From Lactonifactor sp. BIOML-A5 (lineage in GTDB: Bacteria > Bacillota > Clostridia > Lachnospirales > Lachnospiraceae), in assembly GCF_009677585.1 (NCBI RefSeq), contig NZ_WKYV01000023.1, forward strand, positions 4,823-68,822: 64,000 nucleotides of DNA, in the 5' to 3' direction. The position numbers and the translations under genes are program-made. Shown here piece by piece: positions 61,558 to 64,000 of this stretch. The notes under the pieces were generated by a model. The model was not told where the DNA came from and did no database searches. It saw nothing but the letters and a program-made list of their open reading frames with translations. Within the stretch, counting starts at the first letter, position 1, and each line of letters starts with the position of its first letter.

Positions 61558-62811
61558 TTGGCACTATATTGTATGACCTGCAATACTCCATGGGAGGGGG
61601 AGGGAGATGAATATATCTGTCCCAGGTGCGGAGGCTCCATAGCTTCAGACAACCGTCTGGAGGAGCAGAAAGAAGAATTCTGCCGGCTGCTGCGGGCAGG
61701 AAGTCAGGAGGGGATATGGGGATATCAGAAGCTCCTCCCCTATGAACCCAGTATCCGGCCTGTGAGCCTGGGAGAGGGGAATACTCCCCTCCTGAAGGCT
61801 GAAGGGCTGGGTAAGAGGCTGGGTCTGGAACACCTGTATTTGAAAAATGAAACACTGAATCCCAGCGGTTCTTACAAAGATCGCTTTTCCACAGTTGCTG
61901 TTACTATGGCAAAGGAGAAAGGAGTTGCATCCCTGGCTCTGGGCTCTGCAGGAAATGCCGCCGGCTCGGTGGCAGCTTATGCGGCTAAGGGTGAACTGCC
62001 CTGCTTTGTGCTCCTGCCCACCGCGGCAGTGAGGGAAAGAGCCTGGCAGATACAGACCTATGGGGCCAGGATGATAGGAATGGAGTGCAGTATTGCAGAG
62101 TGTATTCATTTCGTTCAGAAGGGAGTCCCTGTAATGGGCTGGGAAAATGTGAGCACAACCATGAAATATCACCCCTGGGCTTCTCAGGGGTATAAGACCA
62201 TCGCCTATGAAATAGGAAGACAGATGGAGTTTGAGGCTCCGGACTGGGTGTTCTGTCCGGTGGGCGGGGCATCTCTTCTTGGAAAAGTATACCAGGGGTT
62301 TGAGGAAATGTTCCGGCTGGGGATGATTCCCCATATTCCCAGATTCGCAGGGATTCAGGCAGCGGGCTGTGCGCCTCTTGTAAGGGCGTACCGGGAGAAC
62401 CAAAAAGCTACAAAGCTCTGGGAAGAGGCATCAACCATCGCTTTTGCCATTGCGGATACAGAGACCTTTGAAGGGGTAACGGCTCTTGATATCATACGGA
62501 AGACAAATGGTCTCGCGGAAGCAGTGACAGATGAAGAGATTCTGGAAGGGCTGAAGCTGATGGCTTCTAGTGAAGCTGTGATAGGAGAACCTGCCAGTGC
62601 CTCCGTGATCGCGGGAGTACAGAAGCTGCGGAGAAAAGGCGTGATCGAAAAGGGCGATTCTGTAGTATGTATTATATCAGGCAGCGGTCTTAAGGATCTT
62701 CCCCTCATTGCCAAAAGCCTTCCCAGCTATCCTGTGATATCCGGGGTAACCCTCAAAGGTGGGGATGATTCAGCTGTTATGGCAGAACTCAAACAATACT
62801 GCTGTGTATAA
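61558..62811 (+). CDS. Threonine-synthase-like PLP enzyme 3
   Basis: A 417-residue fold-type II PLP enzyme. The N-terminal zinc ribbon is CMTCNT (near 5-10) and CPRCGG (near 22-27). K107 in NPSGSYKDRFS is the PLP lysine; note tyrosine instead of the usual phenylalanine before it. The phosphate loop is GSAGNAAGSVAAYA (about 125-138). The start was set at TTG 61558 because AAGGGAGG lies nine bases before it and the resulting N-terminus aligns with copies 1 and 2. An ATG at 61510 overlapping the previous stop has no site of its own. Confidence 0.88.
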   Translation: MALYCMTCNTPWEGEGDEYICPRCGGSIASDNRLEEQKEEFCRLLRAGSQEGIWGYQKLLPYEPSIRPVSLGEGNTPLLKAEGLGKRLGLEHLYLKNETLNPSGSYKDRFSTVAVTMAKEKGVASLALGSAGNAAGSVAAYAAKGELPCFVLLPTAAVRERAWQIQTYGARMIGMECSIAECIHFVQKGVPVMGWENVSTTMKYHPWASQGYKTIAYEIGRQMEFEAPDWVFCPVGGASLLGKVYQGFEEMFRLGMIPHIPRFAGIQAAGCAPLVRAYRENQKATKLWEEASTIAFAIADTETFEGVTALDIIRKTNGLAEAVTDEEILEGLKLMASSEAVIGEPASASVIAGVQKLRRKGVIEKGDSVVCIISGSGLKDLPLIAKSLPSYPVISGVTLKGGDDSAVMAELKQYCCV

Positions 62812-62824
62812 AGGAGGAGAATAA

Positions 62825-63931
62825 ATGGCAAAGGAAAAAATGAAGGCCATTGTGTGGGATGGAAGCGTCTATCCCAAGGGATTATCCTATGAAGAAGTAG
62901 AGATTCCAAGCCCCCCAAAAGGCTGGGTTCTGGTACACAACCGTGCGGCCGGGATCTGCGGTGCGGATCTGATGGCTCTTCGGGGGCAGACAAGAGATAA
63001 GATGCCGGACAAACTGTTTCCTGCTGTACTGGGCCATGAGAATGCCGGTGACGTGGTGAAGACGGGTGAGGGCGTGACCCGGGTAAAAGTGGGGGATCGT
63101 GTTGCAGTGGAACCCCTTCATGGCTGCATTGATTTTGGTAAAAGCTGCCCTATGTGTCTCAGCGGCCGGTATCAGCTGTGTCTGGACGGCGTGTCACATG
63201 TGGGCATGCCTATGAAGCGGATGCTGCCCGGAGGATACGGAGAATATTCCATTGTCCATGAAAACCATGTATACCCAATGCCGGACTCTATGAGTTATGA
63301 GGAGGGGGCAATTCTGGATGTCCTGGCGGTAAACGTTCACGGGGCAATGATAGGAAAACCCCAGCTGGGAGATACCGTTGCCGTTGTGGGATGCGGGATT
63401 ATCGGAATTAACATGATTCAGGTACTGCGCTCCATGGGTATTACCAAGATAATTGCAGTTGCCAAGTATGGACATCAGGCACAGATGGCAGAAAAATACG
63501 GGGCAGCTCATTCCATCGTGCTGGACGACAATGAGGATCCGGTGAAAGAAGTGATGAGACTGACCGGCGGCAGGGGAGTGGATCAGGCTTACGAGTGTGT
63601 GGGAGGCAATTCCAATGCCTTTTCCCAGGCAGTAGAGATGGCTGCTGTAGGAGGAAAGATTATAATGTTTGGGGGCACTGCAAGTCCAAGCATGGTATCT
63701 CTGTCAACCATACTCTACCGGGAGTTGTCGGTGCTGGCTTCCAGCAGCTACTGCATGGCCGGAGATAAGCCGGAATTCCAGATAGCCATGGAGCTGGTAC
63801 AGAGCGGCCAGGTAGATCATAAAGGCGTTATAACCCATCGGTTCCGCCCGGAGGATTACGAGAAAGCCTTTGAAATGATTTTTTCTAAAAAGCAAAACCA
63901 TATATGCAAGGCAGTCTGGGTCAGAGAGTAA
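62825..63931 (+). CDS. Zinc-dependent medium-chain alcohol dehydrogenase
   Basis: A 368-residue MDR family dehydrogenase. The catalytic zinc ligands include ICGAD (Cys near 44), GHENAGDVV (His-Glu near 71-72), and a structural zinc loop is present (CIDFGKSCPMCLSGRYQLC, cysteines near 99-118). The Rossmann motif VVGCGIIGINMIQV lies at about 185-198. It oxidises a secondary alcohol or polyol with NAD(P), like threonine or sorbitol dehydrogenase. AAAGGAGG precedes the ATG. It is the last gene in the window and may end the cluster. Confidence 0.92.
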   Translation: MAKEKMKAIVWDGSVYPKGLSYEEVEIPSPPKGWVLVHNRAAGICGADLMALRGQTRDKMPDKLFPAVLGHENAGDVVKTGEGVTRVKVGDRVAVEPLHGCIDFGKSCPMCLSGRYQLCLDGVSHVGMPMKRMLPGGYGEYSIVHENHVYPMPDSMSYEEGAILDVLAVNVHGAMIGKPQLGDTVAVVGCGIIGINMIQVLRSMGITKIIAVAKYGHQAQMAEKYGAAHSIVLDDNEDPVKEVMRLTGGRGVDQAYECVGGNSNAFSQAVEMAAVGGKIIMFGGTASPSMVSLSTILYRELSVLASSSYCMAGDKPEFQIAMELVQSGQVDHKGVITHRFRPEDYEKAFEMIFSKKQNHICKAVWVRE

Positions 63932-63972
63932 ACCGTAAATGGTGAAAAGGGACAGGCCGGGGGCCAAAGGGG

Positions 63973-64000
63973 GACGTGTTCTTTCTAGAAAGAACACGTC
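63973..64000. repeat. 28-bp perfect palindrome at the window edge
   Basis: GACGTGTTCTTTCT (63973-63986) is exactly complementary to AGAAAGAACACGTC (63987-64000). The G-rich flank on the left (63955-63972) suggests the dyad continues past the window. It follows the dehydrogenase stop by 42 bases and may act as a terminator or be a dispersed palindromic repeat. Confidence 0.85.

Noticed and set aside
1..64000. CRISPR arrays, rRNA genes, intact insertion sequences
   Set aside because: Looked for regularly spaced repeats, rRNA signatures and transposase motifs; none were seen.

Overview
The window reads as chromosomal DNA of an anaerobic Firmicute of the class Clostridia, most likely a Lachnospiraceae-type gut bacterium. 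This rests on strong AGGAGG-type ribosome binding sites, a Cys T-box in front of cysE-cysS, the Firmicute order cysE-cysS-mrnC-rlmB-sigH, ferredoxin-dependent 2-oxoacid oxidoreductase genes, an ADP-forming acyl-CoA synthetase and long single-chain purL. No rRNA, CRISPR array, intact transposon or replication origin was seen. The species cannot be named from the sequence alone.

Region by region: 0-14.4 kb is mostly housekeeping (DinG/Rad3-type helicase fragment, ridA, LysR regulators, purL, tRNA-Val and tRNA-Met, a GNAT enzyme, a YeiH-type exporter with divergent LysR gene, topB, an amidohydrolase). 14.5-18.8 kb is the T-box controlled cysE-cysS-mrnC-rlmB-sigH group. 18.8-27.9 kb is a TetR-controlled catabolic operon: MFS_2 carrier, ketopantoate-reductase-like enzyme, four-subunit 2-oxoacid:ferredoxin oxidoreductase, ADP-forming acyl-CoA synthetase and a YkvI-like permease. 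Palindromic operators lie before both tetR and the carrier gene.

28.0-35.4 kb is an accessory stretch of small, poorly characterised genes. Its AT-rich right part (30.4-35.3 kb) holds a GPP34-domain protein, a DUF3795 protein, lipoproteins, three genes broken by frameshifts including a tyrosine recombinase, and ends at tRNA-Thr. It looks like a decaying integrated element. A promoter followed closely by a terminator at about 30.15-30.25 kb suggests a short non-coding RNA.

35.5-44.3 kb returns to core functions: a 2-hydroxyacid dehydrogenase, glnS, a MocR-type regulator that lacks the usual PLP lysine, a TPP riboswitch with a thiamine-precursor ABC uptake operon, a YtxH-like protein and a HAD phosphatase.

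44.3-63.9 kb is the most interesting part: a DauR-like regulator diverges from a long catabolic cluster. It encodes RidA, Gfo/Idh/MocA, SDR, MDR and aldehyde dehydrogenases, a ribose-class ABC importer whose second permease is fused to its double ATPase, an M20 hydrolase, a glutamine-amidotransferase-like protein, an MBL-fold hydrolase, a creatininase-family amidohydrolase, an aminotransferase, and three separate zinc-ribbon threonine-synthase-like PLP enzymes. Together they suggest uptake and breakdown of an unidentified polyhydroxylated, nitrogen-containing compound. I do not recognise a described pathway with this gene set. The window closes inside a large palindrome.
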